A stretch of 64,000 bases of DNA, from contig CANHGR010000006.1 in NCBI GenBank assembly GCA_947460875.1, positions 124,001-188,000 on the forward strand. The letters run 5' to 3'. The position numbers were made by a program, and so were the translations under genes. This document shows, piece after piece, positions 55,835-64,000 of this stretch. The DNA is from Sphingobacteriaceae bacterium (GTDB lineage: Bacteria; Bacteroidota; Bacteroidia; Sphingobacteriales; Sphingobacteriaceae). Numbering within the stretch: the first letter of the stretch is position 1; each line of letters begins with the position of its first letter. The notes under the pieces were generated by a model. It searched no databases and was not told the DNA's origin. It saw only the letters and a program-made list of their open reading frames with translations.

Positions 55835-57424
55835 CTAAGACTTATATATCAGTTCGCTCAACTTAGGTACATCGTACCTGTCTTTAATATTTACTAATTC
55901 TACAATTACTGCTTTGGTGTAGGCACTATGTTTAAAATTTCTAATTACCTCTAAAACATCAGGATCGATATAGCGACAATTGCTGCCATCTATTACGACA
56001 TTCGATTCTTTTGGAAGATGTGCTAACGTGTATTGTATAGCAGCTTTATTTAAGAACGACACTTCTTCGGCAAGCTTGATTTCGATCACCTTCTTATCAG
56101 ACTGAGTGCTAATTTGGTAAAAATAGGGGTTTCGTAAGTTATTTCTAAGGATATAAAATACTGAAACCAACATTCCTACCGCAACACCTTTTAGTAAGTC
56201 TGTAAAAACTACTGCTAGTACAGTTACCACAAAAGGAATAAACTGACTGTATCCACCTCTCCACATTTTTGCGAAAAGATCAAATTTAGCAAGTTTATAT
56301 CCAGTAACAAGTAGGATAGCCGCCAAGCAAGACAATGGGATCAAATTTATAAATGTCGGTATGGCAAGCAAGGCAACCAGTAGCCAAAGTCCATGAATGA
56401 TCGCGCTCATTTTAGTTCTTCCGCCCGCATTTACATTGGCGGAGGATCTTACTATTACCGCGGTCATTGGCAAACCACCTAAGAGTCCGCTGGTCATATT
56501 CCCCACCCCTTGCGCTAAAAGTTCTTTATTGGTAGGTGAAACTCGTTTAATTGGATCTAATTTATCCACCGCCTCAAGACTAAGTAAGGTTTCTATACTT
56601 GCAACAATTGCAATTGTGACAGCTACAACCCATACATCTTTATTTACAATCTGCGAAAAATCTGGAAAAACAAATAGGCTTGAAAACTCGGCGAATGAAC
56701 TCACCACGGGGATTTGAACGAGATGCTCATCTTTAATTGCAAGTTGTGATCCTGCAAACAATCGGTTTAGTAGTATGCCCGTCAGCACTACAATCAGAGC
56801 GGCGGGAACACCACTTACTTTCTTGATTTTTGGCCAATAAATTAGGATAATCAAAGATATCAGACTTATTATAACTGCGCCATAACTAACAGCCCCTAAG
56901 GCAGTATCGATAAGTGAAAACGTATTTTCATTACCTTCTATAAAACTCTCACTACCTTCATATTCAGCATCGTAACCTACCGCATGCGGTATCTGCTTTA
57001 GTATAAGGATAACACCGATTGCAGCAAGCATACCCTCAATAACAGACGAGGGGAAATAATTAGCAATAGTGCCTGCTTTTGCAAGTCCCAAAATAATTTG
57101 AAATAACCCTGCGATAAATACAGCAAGCAGAAAAGTCGGATAGGCTCCTAATTGAGTAATTGATGTAAAAACAATCACCGTCAATCCGGCGGCCGGGCCG
57201 CTTACACTTAACTGAGACCCGCTCAGAGATGAGACAACAATACCCCCAATGATTCCGGTTAGAACACCGGCAAACAATGGCGCGCCGGAGGCCAATGCAA
57301 TACCTAAGCATAGTGGCAGGGCTACTAGAAACACTACTATACTAGCAGGAAGATCTTTCTTTAAATTCTTTTTGAGAAAATGCTTACTAAAATCAGATGA
57401 GGCAGAACTAAGATTCGATGCCAT
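55835..57424 (-). CDS. SulP-family anion (probably bicarbonate) transporter with STAS domain
   Basis: A 529-residue transporter with about 10-14 membrane helices (residues 25-410; LPLCLGIALASGAPLFAGVL, SVSGPAAGLTVIVF) and a C-terminal STAS domain (about 430-525). SulP proteins move sulfate or bicarbonate; the carbonic anhydrase directly downstream makes bicarbonate the better guess, as in BicA-type and SulP-CA pairs. The upstream small gene on the same strand may belong to the unit. Confidence 0.9.
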   Translation of the reverse strand: MASNLSSASSDFSKHFLKKNLKKDLPASIVVFLVALPLCLGIALASGAPLFAGVLTGIIGGIVVSSLSGSQLSVSGPAAGLTVIVFTSITQLGAYPTFLLAVFIAGLFQIILGLAKAGTIANYFPSSVIEGMLAAIGVILILKQIPHAVGYDAEYEGSESFIEGNENTFSLIDTALGAVSYGAVIISLISLIILIYWPKIKKVSGVPAALIVVLTGILLNRLFAGSQLAIKDEHLVQIPVVSSFAEFSSLFVFPDFSQIVNKDVWVVAVTIAIVASIETLLSLEAVDKLDPIKRVSPTNKELLAQGVGNMTSGLLGGLPMTAVIVRSSANVNAGGRTKMSAIIHGLWLLVALLAIPTFINLIPLSCLAAILLVTGYKLAKFDLFAKMWRGGYSQFIPFVVTVLAVVFTDLLKGVAVGMLVSVFYILRNNLRNPYFYQISTQSDKKVIEIKLAEEVSFLNKAAIQYTLAHLPKESNVVIDGSNCRYIDPDVLEVIRNFKHSAYTKAVIVELVNIKDRYDVPKLSELIYKS

Positions 57425-57503
57425 AAATACAAACGTTTATTAAAAATTAATGAATACAAAATTGCTCCCTAACGGGAAAAGAAAAACAAACTAATAAGGT
57501 ATT

Positions 57504-57833
57504 CTAAACGTTTGGAGGAGGTGTTGGTACTGAAGGAAAAAATGTGCAGCGATGATTAGCATCACTGGCTGCTGTCGGATTTTTAATTAAATTTTGAAGT
57601 AAGGACGTAAAATTACTGCTTGAAATGGTATAGATATAGTCTTTCAATAACTCTTTGGAGGTATCTGAACCCTTTGCATTATTCTCGATTTCCAATTGCA
57701 TAATTACAGCGTTCATTGTATCGCGGTCAAATTGATTCACGATTAACGGCGCTAACGTAATTACCATCTTTGCAAAAAAGATGAGAAGAAAAAGGATGCT
57801 AAAGAGCTTTTTTAATAATTTGCGTTTAGGCAT
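57504..57833 (-). CDS. Small membrane-anchored protein with Pro-rich C-terminus
   Basis: A 109-residue protein: Lys-rich start, one membrane helix (about 11-32, FSILFLLIFFAKMVITLAPL), a polar stretch and the ending CTFFPSVPTPPPNV. I recall similar PTPPPN-ending small proteins in Bacteroidota, but the function is unknown. It lies 79 bp upstream of the SulP gene on the same strand. Confidence 0.6.
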   Translation of the reverse strand: MPKRKLLKKLFSILFLLIFFAKMVITLAPLIVNQFDRDTMNAVIMQLEIENNAKGSDTSKELLKDYIYTISSSNFTSLLQNLIKNPTAASDANHRCTFFPSVPTPPPNV

Positions 57834-58057
57834 GCATTTCTTTTAAAAAACGAAGTTACATTAATTAGGATAATTAATACTTTTCAACGCCTTTACAAAT
57901 ACTCTTTTATCGCGAATATTATACAAATCGCAATATTCCATAATCTCTTAACCGTTATTTATTAATTTTTAAACAAACTCTAAACCTCGCTGCTTTTTCT
58001 CAAGAACAATGTCGGCAATTTAATATTTGGTATTTTCACTGTTTCAAAACTTCTGCC
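57834..58057. other. 224-bp AT-rich divergent region
   Basis: It separates the small anchored protein from the carboxyltransferase. AT-rich with no clear TTTG-19-TAnnTTTG pair; TATTTGG near 58023 is a poor candidate. Nothing else was seen. Confidence 0.3.
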
Positions 58058-59599
58058 GTGGATAAAAAAACAGAACAACTACATCGTAAGATAGAAGAGG
58101 CGCTTAAGGGCGGTGGCGAAAACCGTATACAGGATCAACATAAAAAAGGCAAATTAACGGCACGCGAGCGACTTCATTTCTTGTTAGACGAAGGATCTTT
58201 TGAAGAAATCGGAATGTTTGTCACCCATCGGTCGGTCGACTTCGGCATGGAAAAAGATAAATTTTTGGGTGATGGAGTCGTCACGGGTTACGGATTGATT
58301 AATAAGCGCTTGGTCTACGTATTTTCTCAAGATTTCACTGTTTTTGGCGGCTCACTCTCTGAAACCCATGCAGAAAAAATATGCAGAATCATGGATTTGG
58401 CCATGCAAAATGGTGCTCCATTAATCGGGCTAAATGACTCGGGCGGTGCGAGAATCCAAGAAGGAGTTGTTTCACTAGGTGGCTATGCCGATATATTCTA
58501 TAAGAACACGATGGCATCCGGGGTTATCCCTCAAATCTCTGCAGTAATGGGTCCTTGTGCAGGTGGAGCTGTTTATTCGCCTGCCATTACGGACTTCATC
58601 CTGATGGTTGAAAATACCTCCTACATGTTTGTGACAGGACCCAATGTGGTTAAAACGGTTACCCATGAGCAGGTAAGTTCTGAAGAGTTGGGCGGAGCAG
58701 TCGCTCATGCTACTAAATCGGGTGTTACTCATTTTGCGTGCGGCAATGAAATAGAAGCGATTGAAAATATAAGAAGGCTACTAACCTACATGCCTCAGAA
58801 CTGCGAGGAGAATGCTCCAAGTTTCATGTATGAAGGGATCGATGAATCAAGGTCGGCTCTAAACACTATCTTGCCTGAGAGCATCTCGCAACCCTATGAT
58901 ATAAGAGATGTCATCAATGAAGTAATTGATAAAGAGTCTTTTTTGGAGGTTCATAAGGACTTCGCTGAAAATATGGTTGTCGGTTTTTCAAGGCTAGCGG
59001 GTAGGAGCATTGGAATCGTTGCAAATCAGCCCGCGTTCCTTGCTGGGGTTTTGGATATCAAAGCTTCTGTAAAAGCCGCACGCTTCGTCCGATTTTGTGA
59101 TAGCTTTAACATTCCTCTGCTTGTTTTTGAAGATGTTCCCGGCTTTCTGCCGGGCACTGATCAAGAATGGAATGCCATCATTTCACATGGAGCAAAATTA
59201 TTGTATGCGTTTTGTGAAGCAACCGTACCACGAATAACAGTCATTACAAGAAAAGCGTATGGCGGCGCTTATGATGTAATGAATTCTAAACACATTGGAG
59301 CTGATATGAATTATGCCTGGCCTGGTGCAGAAATAGCTGTAATGGGCGCCAAGGGCGCTGCCGAGATTATCTTTAAACGTGAGATTGGCTCGGCAGAAGA
59401 TCCGGAAGCGAAATGGCTTGAAAAGGAAAAAGAATATTCTGATATTTTTGCAAATCCCTACCGTGCTGCAGAAAGGGGATTTATAGATGAAGTCATTGAA
59501 CCTGCCGAGACCAGAATCAAACTCATAAAAGCGTTTAAAATGCTCGAAAGTAAAGTGGTCAATAATCCACGAAAAAAGCATGGAAATATTCCCTTATAA
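58058..59599 (+). CDS. Acyl-CoA carboxylase carboxyltransferase (beta) subunit
   Basis: A 513-residue crotonase-fold carboxyltransferase of the propionyl/methylmalonyl-CoA group, starting at a GTG ([20 protein letters not shown]). [20 protein letters not shown] and [14 protein letters not shown] form the N-lobe site; [13 protein letters not shown] and [15 protein letters not shown] the C-lobe. It could serve propionyl-CoA carboxylase or the sodium-pumping methylmalonyl-CoA decarboxylase. Biotin carboxylase and carrier subunits are not adjacent. Confidence 0.9.
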   Translation: MDKKTEQLHRKIEEALKGGGENRIQDQHKKGKLTARERLHFLLDEGSFEEIGMFVTHRSVDFGMEKDKFLGDGVVTGYGLINKRLVYVFSQDFTVFGGSLSETHAEKICRIMDLAMQNGAPLIGLNDSGGARIQEGVVSLGGYADIFYKNTMASGVIPQISAVMGPCAGGAVYSPAITDFILMVENTSYMFVTGPNVVKTVTHEQVSSEELGGAVAHATKSGVTHFACGNEIEAIENIRRLLTYMPQNCEENAPSFMYEGIDESRSALNTILPESISQPYDIRDVINEVIDKESFLEVHKDFAENMVVGFSRLAGRSIGIVANQPAFLAGVLDIKASVKAARFVRFCDSFNIPLLVFEDVPGFLPGTDQEWNAIISHGAKLLYAFCEATVPRITVITRKAYGGAYDVMNSKHIGADMNYAWPGAEIAVMGAKGAAEIIFKREIGSAEDPEAKWLEKEKEYSDIFANPYRAAERGFIDEVIEPAETRIKLIKAFKMLESKVVNNPRKKHGNIPL

Positions 59600-59601
59600 A
59601 G

Positions 59602-59619
59602 AAAAAGCTTCGGCTTTTT
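59602..59619 (+). terminator. Rho-independent terminator after the carboxyltransferase
   Basis: AAAAAGC, TTCG tetraloop, GCTTTTT, a short stable hairpin whose right arm supplies the T-run. It lies 3 bp after the stop codon. Confidence 0.7.
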
Positions 59620-59653
59620 ATTCTAAATTTGACATTTGATTCTTAAAAAAGAA

Positions 59654-60757
59654 ATGGCTAAAAAAGAGCAAAAGCATATCTCGATAGTAACAAAAAAGTC
59701 TGTTAGCTTTTTTGAAAAATACATAAATAACGCTTCACCAACTGGCTTTGAGTGGGAAGGACAGCGCATGTGGCTTGATTACTTAAAGCCCTATATTGAC
59801 GATCATTTTGTTGACAACTATGGAACAGCCGTAGGAATCATTAACCCGAAATCAGAATACAAGGTGGTGATCGAAGCTCATGCTGATGAGATTTCCTGGT
59901 TTGTAAACTACATCACAAAAGATGGTTTAATCTACGTTATCCGAAATGGAGGTTCTGACCACCAAATTGCTCCATCTAAACGTGTAAATATTCACACTGA
60001 AAAGGGAATTGTAAAGGCAGTTTTTGGATGGCCTGCAATTCACACACGCAGTGGAGAAAAAGAGGAAGCGCCTACTTTAAAGAATATCTTCCTAGACTGT
60101 GGCTGTACAACGAAGGAAGAAGTCGAAGCCCTTGGAATCCATGTGGGTTGTGTGATCACCTATGAAGATGAATTCATCGTGCTGAATGACCGGTATTATG
60201 TTGGACGAGCTTTAGATAATCGTGCTGGTGGATTTATGATTGCAGAAGTTGCGCGTCTTCTCCATGAGAACAAGAAAAAACTACCATTCGGATTATATAT
60301 TGTCAATTCTGTTCAAGAAGAAATCGGACTCCGAGGGGCGGAGATGATTGCCCACCGTATCAAGCCAAATGTCGCAATCATTACCGATGTGACCCACGAT
60401 ACACAAACTCCTATGATCAATAAGATCACTCAAGGCGATCTTTCATGTGGCAAGGGTCCGGTAATTTCCTATGCCCCGGCCGTTCAGACAAATCTTAATA
60501 AATTACTCATAAAAGCAGCAGATGATAATAAGATTCCGTTTCAAAGGCAAGCTTCTTCCCGTTCTACCGGCACTGATACAGATGCCTTTGCATATTCAAA
60601 CGACGGAGTAGTTTCAGCTTTAATTTCACTTCCCTTGCGTTACATGCACACCACCGTTGAAATGATACACAAAGAAGACGTTGACAATGTCATTCGCTTA
60701 ATCTATGAAGTATTATTGGATATTAAACCCGGTCACGATTTCCGTAGTCTAAGCTAA
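59654..60757 (+). CDS. M42-family metallo-aminopeptidase
   Basis: A 367-residue dinuclear zinc or cobalt peptidase. Metal ligands and catalytic residues visible: His76 and Asp78 (EAHADEISW), Asp188 (RALDNRAGG), Glu222/Glu223 (VQEEIGLRG), Asp245 (ITDVTHDT) and His332 (YMHTTVEMIHK). It probably trims peptides in the cytoplasm as a tetrahedral complex. The open frame starts with a TTG six codons earlier; the ATG at 59654 is chosen. It follows the terminator of the carboxyltransferase. Confidence 0.92.
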   Translation: MAKKEQKHISIVTKKSVSFFEKYINNASPTGFEWEGQRMWLDYLKPYIDDHFVDNYGTAVGIINPKSEYKVVIEAHADEISWFVNYITKDGLIYVIRNGGSDHQIAPSKRVNIHTEKGIVKAVFGWPAIHTRSGEKEEAPTLKNIFLDCGCTTKEEVEALGIHVGCVITYEDEFIVLNDRYYVGRALDNRAGGFMIAEVARLLHENKKKLPFGLYIVNSVQEEIGLRGAEMIAHRIKPNVAIITDVTHDTQTPMINKITQGDLSCGKGPVISYAPAVQTNLNKLLIKAADDNKIPFQRQASSRSTGTDTDAFAYSNDGVVSALISLPLRYMHTTVEMIHKEDVDNVIRLIYEVLLDIKPGHDFRSLS

Positions 60758-60788
60758 TTATTTAACTACATTCCTAACTGGGCATTAA

Positions 60789-60844
60789 TTATAACTGATA
60801 ACCGACAGCTTATCCCCTATGATTTATTTCTTACAACTTATTGC
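60789..60844. repeat. Heptamer-period element
   Basis: Eight in-phase 7-mers, mostly TTA or TGA type: TTATAAC, TGATAAC, CGACAGC, TTATCCC, CTATGAT, TTATTTC, TTACAAC, TTATTGC. All face the same way, without a complementary half. It ends 12 bp before the nucleotidyltransferase ATG. Confidence 0.75.
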
Positions 60845-60856
60845 CTCCTCCTTCCT

Positions 60857-61756
60857 ATGAAACCCACTTTATTAATTCTCGCCGCCGGAATGGCAAGCCG
60901 CTATGGAAGCATGAAACAAGTTGATGGATTTGGCCCAAACGGAGAAACTATTATTGATTACTCAATACATGACGCTATAAAGGCTGGATTTGGAAAAGTA
61001 AGTTTTATCATACGGGAAGAATTCTTAGATAATTTCAAGGGAATTTTTGAGCCTAAGCTAAAAGGTAAAATCGAAACGGATTATGTCTTCCAAAGCTTTG
61101 ATTTAAAACCTTTCGGGATTAACAAAGAAATAGAAAGACAAAAGCCGTGGGGAACCGGACATGCAGTTTTAGCAGCAAAAAATCAAATAAATGAGCCTTT
61201 TTGTGTGATCAATGCCGATGATTTTTACGGGTATGATGCATTTGAAAAGATGGCTCACTTCCTTAATCATGAAGTTTCAGACTCATATTACTCTTTGATG
61301 GGATACGAAGTTGATAAAACACTTTCAAATTATGGCTCCGTATCGCGCGGTATTTGCAAAGTTGGCGACAATGGTAATCTTGAAGAGATCAACGAACGAA
61401 CCAAAGTTTATATGCACGAGGGAAAGATCGTTTTTGAAAACGAGCAAGGTATTCTTACACCATTAGAAACGGAGGCGCGTGCATCCATGAACTTCTGGGG
61501 CTTCACTCCTGCTGTATTTGATCAAAGCGAGTCGATGTTTAAGGAATTTGTTGAGGCCAATGAAAACAATCCCAAATCTGAATTTTTCATCCCACTCGTA
61601 GCCGAAAAACTTGTCAAATCTAAGACGGCTTATTTCAAGGTCATCCCAACTTCATCCCAATGGTTTGGAGTTACTTACAAAGAAGATAAACCCATCGTCC
61701 AACATAGTCTAGCACAACTAGTCGAAGCAGGCGCGTATCCTAATAAGTTATGGTAA
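60857..61756 (+). CDS. Sugar-phosphate nucleotidyltransferase-like protein
   Basis: A 299-residue GT-A-fold NTP transferase. The N-terminal LILAAGMASRYGSMKQVDGF is the nucleotide-binding loop with the catalytic Arg and Lys; VINADDFYG binds metal. Related to GlmU/RfbA/MurU-type enzymes that make NDP-sugars. Family members in Bacteroidota are often near sugar kinases; none is here, so the substrate is open. Confidence 0.88.
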   Translation: MKPTLLILAAGMASRYGSMKQVDGFGPNGETIIDYSIHDAIKAGFGKVSFIIREEFLDNFKGIFEPKLKGKIETDYVFQSFDLKPFGINKEIERQKPWGTGHAVLAAKNQINEPFCVINADDFYGYDAFEKMAHFLNHEVSDSYYSLMGYEVDKTLSNYGSVSRGICKVGDNGNLEEINERTKVYMHEGKIVFENEQGILTPLETEARASMNFWGFTPAVFDQSESMFKEFVEANENNPKSEFFIPLVAEKLVKSKTAYFKVIPTSSQWFGVTYKEDKPIVQHSLAQLVEAGAYPNKLW

Positions 61757-61936
61757 ACGGATACCACTTTTTTCTGTTGTAAGGCGAAAAGTATAATCGG
61801 GTTAACATTACTAAAAACACATTAAAGGAGAATGAATCATTCCCATCCGTTCAAAAAAAACCCTATTCATGAGACAACAATCATAGAATCCAGGCATCGG
61901 ATTTAAAAAATGGCGCCGATAAGCGCAATTCATCAA

Positions 61937-61974
61937 GGGGCAATTCAAAAAATTGCTTGTTGAAAAATTGCCCC
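61937..61974 (-). other. 9-bp inverted repeat, distal hairpin downstream of dnaK
   Basis: GGGGCAATT (61937-61945) and AATTGCCCC (61966-61974) are perfect complements across a 20-nt loop. It lies about 28 bp beyond the dnaK terminator on that strand; a second terminator or an mRNA-end element are both possible. Confidence 0.45.
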
Positions 61975-62001
61975 AGTAAGTTTCCAATACAATATGAAAC
62001 A

Positions 62002-62031
62002 ACAAAGCCGCTCCAATTGAAGCGGCTTTGT
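62002..62031 (-). terminator. Terminator hairpin of dnaK
   Basis: Perfect 11-bp stem ACAAAGCCGCT / AGCGGCTTTGT with an 8-nt loop, 19 bp past the dnaK stop. The following T-run is weak (TTGTTTCAT), but the stem is very stable and the hairpin could work in both directions. Confidence 0.75.
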
Positions 62032-62049
62032 GAACTTAAACTAACCCTA

Positions 62050-63966
62050 TTACTTAGTTTCGTCTTTTACTTCTTCAAAATCAACATCGGTTACTGAATC
62101 AGCATTTTCTGAAGATGGTCCATTAGCATTTTGCTCTCCTTGCGGATTAGCACCTGCTCCATCGCCACTCGCTTTATACATCTCTTCGGATGCAGCAGTC
62201 CAAGCAGTTTGAAGTTCATTTTGAGCTACCTCAATCGCTGCAAAGTCTTTTGCTGCATAAGCATCTTTAAGCTTCTTCAAGGACTCCTCAATAGGCGCTT
62301 TTTTATCAGCAGAAACCTTGTCGCCATATTCTTTCAACTGTTTTTCAGTCGAGAAGATAAGAGCATCGGCACCATTCAGCTTATCAACTTCTTCTTTCGC
62401 CTTTCTATCTGATTCAGCATTCGCTTCAGCTTCATCTTTCATCTTCTTGATCTCATCATCCGTTAAACCTGACGATGCTTCAATTCGAATTTTTTGCTCC
62501 TTTCCGGTGGCTTTATCTTTTGCTGATACATGTAGAATGCCATTTGCATCAATATCAAAAGTTACTTCAACTTGTGGGATGCCACGAGGAGCAGGCGGTA
62601 TTCCATCTAAATGAAAACGTCCAATTGTCCGGTTTTGAGGCGCCATAGGGCGCTCACCTTGAAGGATATGAATTTCTACAGAAGGCTGATTATCAGAAGC
62701 GGTAGAAAAAGTTTCTGACTTCTTTGTTGGGATAGTCGTATTAGATTCGATCAACTTAGTCATCACGCCCCCCATCGTTTCAATCCCTAAAGAAAGCGGG
62801 GTAACATCGAGAAGAAGTACATCTTTCACTTCACCGGTCAACACACCACCTTGTATCGCTGCTCCGATTGCGACCACCTCGTCAGGATTCACACCCTTAG
62901 ATGGTTCCTTACCGAAAAAGCTTTTTACCGCGTCCTGGATAGCAGGAATACGAGTCGAACCACCAACTAAGATAATTTCATCGATATCTGTCGTTTTTAA
63001 ACCCGCGTTTTTTAGTGCCGACTTACAAGGCTCAATAGTTCTTTTAATCAGGCTATCTGCAAGTTGCTCAAATTTAGCGCGTGATAATGTTCTAACAAGG
63101 TGCTTTGGCCCATTCTGATCAGCAGTAATATATGGTAAGTTGATTTCCGTCTGAGTAGAACTAGAAAGCTCAATTTTAGCTTTTTCAGCAGCTTCTTTTA
63201 AACGTTGAAGCGCCATCGGATCTTTCACTAAATCCATCCCATTTTCACTTTTAAATTCATCAGCAAGCCAGTCAATTATCACTTGATCAAAATCATCGCC
63301 ACCAAGATGAGTATCTCCATCAGTTGATTTTACTTCAAAAATTCCATCGCCGAGCTCTAAAACTGATACGTCATGCGTGCCACCACCACAGTCGAAAACT
63401 ACAATCTTCATATCTCTATGAGCCTTGTCAAGTCCATATGCCAATGCAGCAGCGGTTGGCTCATTGATGATTCGCTTTACGGTCAAACCCGCAATTTCCC
63501 CCGCTTCTTTGGTTGCTTGACGCTGTGCATCATTAAAATAAGCTGGCACTGTAATGACTGCTTCGGTTACCTCGTGACCAAGGAAATCTTCAGCCGTTTT
63601 CTTCATCTTCTGAAGGATCATTGCAGAAATTTCTTGCGGAGTATATTTACGGTCGTCAATTTGAACTCTAGGAGTATTATTGTCGCCTTTCACCACAGTG
63701 TAAGGCACTCGTTTCATTTCTTTTTCAACCTCATTGAAAGCATTACCCATAAATCTCTTTATAGAGTAAATGGTTTTCGTTGGATTTGTTATCGCTTGAC
63801 GCTTGGCCGGGTCGCCTACCTTCCGCTCCCCATTTTCAACAAATGCAACGATAGAGGGGGTTGTACGCTTACCCTCGGCGTTTGCTATCACAACAGGCTC
63901 ATTGCCTTCCATTACAGCCACGCATGAGTTTGTTGTTCCTAAGTCAATACCAATAATTTTTGACAT
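62050..63966 (-). CDS. dnaK: Molecular chaperone DnaK (Hsp70)
   Basis: A 638-residue Hsp70. [20 protein letters not shown] starts the ATPase domain (1-380) with [18 protein letters not shown] (the usual DLGGGT reads DCGGGT) and [11 protein letters not shown]; the substrate-binding domain (about 390-510) and helical lid follow, ending in a Gly/Asn-rich linker and the EEVKDE-like acidic tail ([10 protein letters not shown]). Works with DnaJ and GrpE, which are not in the window. The promoter lies beyond the 34 bases visible upstream. Confidence 0.98.
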   Translation of the reverse strand: MSKIIGIDLGTTNSCVAVMEGNEPVVIANAEGKRTTPSIVAFVENGERKVGDPAKRQAITNPTKTIYSIKRFMGNAFNEVEKEMKRVPYTVVKGDNNTPRVQIDDRKYTPQEISAMILQKMKKTAEDFLGHEVTEAVITVPAYFNDAQRQATKEAGEIAGLTVKRIINEPTAAALAYGLDKAHRDMKIVVFDCGGGTHDVSVLELGDGIFEVKSTDGDTHLGGDDFDQVIIDWLADEFKSENGMDLVKDPMALQRLKEAAEKAKIELSSSTQTEINLPYITADQNGPKHLVRTLSRAKFEQLADSLIKRTIEPCKSALKNAGLKTTDIDEIILVGGSTRIPAIQDAVKSFFGKEPSKGVNPDEVVAIGAAIQGGVLTGEVKDVLLLDVTPLSLGIETMGGVMTKLIESNTTIPTKKSETFSTASDNQPSVEIHILQGERPMAPQNRTIGRFHLDGIPPAPRGIPQVEVTFDIDANGILHVSAKDKATGKEQKIRIEASSGLTDDEIKKMKDEAEANAESDRKAKEEVDKLNGADALIFSTEKQLKEYGDKVSADKKAPIEESLKKLKDAYAAKDFAAIEVAQNELQTAWTAASEEMYKASGDGAGANPQGEQNANGPSSENADSVTDVDFEEVKDETK

Positions 63967-64000
63967 GTTATATTATTCTAAGTTTCAAGAAAATGTTTAT

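Larger units (their letters stand above)
61757..62049. other. Gap downstream of dnaK with two long hairpins
   Basis: The 293-bp gap holds a distal hairpin (61937-61974) and the proximal dnaK terminator. The 5' half shows no motif; a run of eight A (about 61853) and poly-A patches are visible. Nothing coding was recognised. Confidence 0.5.

Noticed and set aside
8446-60844. CRISPR array as the explanation for the short repeats
   Set aside because: Units are 7 nt without spacers, words differ per site, and no cas genes are present.
63373-63927. 184-codon plus-strand ORF opposite dnaK
   Set aside because: It lies wholly antisense to the highly conserved DnaK ATPase domain and shows no domain text; a shadow of codon bias.

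Overview
The window comes from a Bacteroidota chromosome, most likely order Sphingobacteriales (Pedobacter/Mucilaginibacter-like; the genus is a guess). Pointers are: Bacteroidota-type promoters (TTTG, 19 bp, TAnnTTTG, exact at two operons), few visible Shine-Dalgarno sites, DUF4293 and DUF5606 proteins, a Bacteroidota 'putative porin', a gliding-motility/type IX secretion C-terminal domain, Zn-free forms of S14, S4 and L36, and a moderately AT-rich composition. No rRNA, tRNA, CRISPR array, insertion sequence or prophage was seen. Most of the window is ordinary chromosomal core.

Layout. 1-4000 (minus): a sugar-acid operon in the order kinase (dgoK-like), KDPG/KDPGal aldolase, IlvD/Edd-type dehydratase, GntP permease (cut by the window edge). 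It is divergent from a secreted GH2 beta-galactosidase-like enzyme (4130-6550), followed by a convergent acyl-ACP desaturase. 7737-22947 (minus): one long S10-spc-alpha ribosomal array running from rplC to rplQ, with secY, map, infA and rpoA. It starts at rplC (rpsJ is not upstream) from a near-ideal promoter with a hairpin leader, and ends at a strong terminator. 23115-27555 (minus): Gfo/Idh/MocA oxidoreductase, membrane VWA-like protein, fabG. 27556-28540: decayed M48 protease gene. 28541-31600: DnaQ-GIY-YIG nuclease fusion, a small membrane protein, lipocalin, MsrB. 31746-35377 (minus): sucD, then truA and an ABC exporter. 35521-37946 (plus): DUF4293 protein and a DEAD-box helicase. 38370-42182 (minus): gpsA, and a TolC/HlyD efflux pair without its pump. 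42318-49720 (plus): NodB deacetylase, aconitase, lpxK, purine nucleoside phosphorylase, putative porin, with a pruA gene fragment on the minus strand. 49788-57833: a secreted GATase-like protein, cyclophilin, DUF5606, RlmH, a PKD/T9SS cargo protein, beta-carbonic anhydrase with a SulP transporter, and a small anchored protein. 58058-63966: carboxyltransferase subunit, M42 peptidase, sugar nucleotidyltransferase, dnaK.

The least explained signal is a family of 7-nucleotide-period elements. At about eleven places, mostly in intergenic or intercistronic gaps, the DNA is written in degenerate heptamers that keep exact 7-nt phase for roughly 20-84 bases. The heptamer word differs from site to site, and at several sites direct heptamers are followed by their reverse complement, giving a hairpin-like layout. 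Three sit inside the ribosomal operon; one overwrites codons 125-135 of the NodB deacetylase. A separate candidate structured RNA-like element lies upstream of aconitase.

Functional links: the left-end operon plus GH2 enzyme fits use of galactosides or galactonate through a De Ley-Doudoroff-type route; SulP plus carbonic anhydrase fits bicarbonate uptake and hydration; sucD and aconitase are TCA-cycle enzymes. All functional assignments come from reading motifs and lengths; no database search was run.
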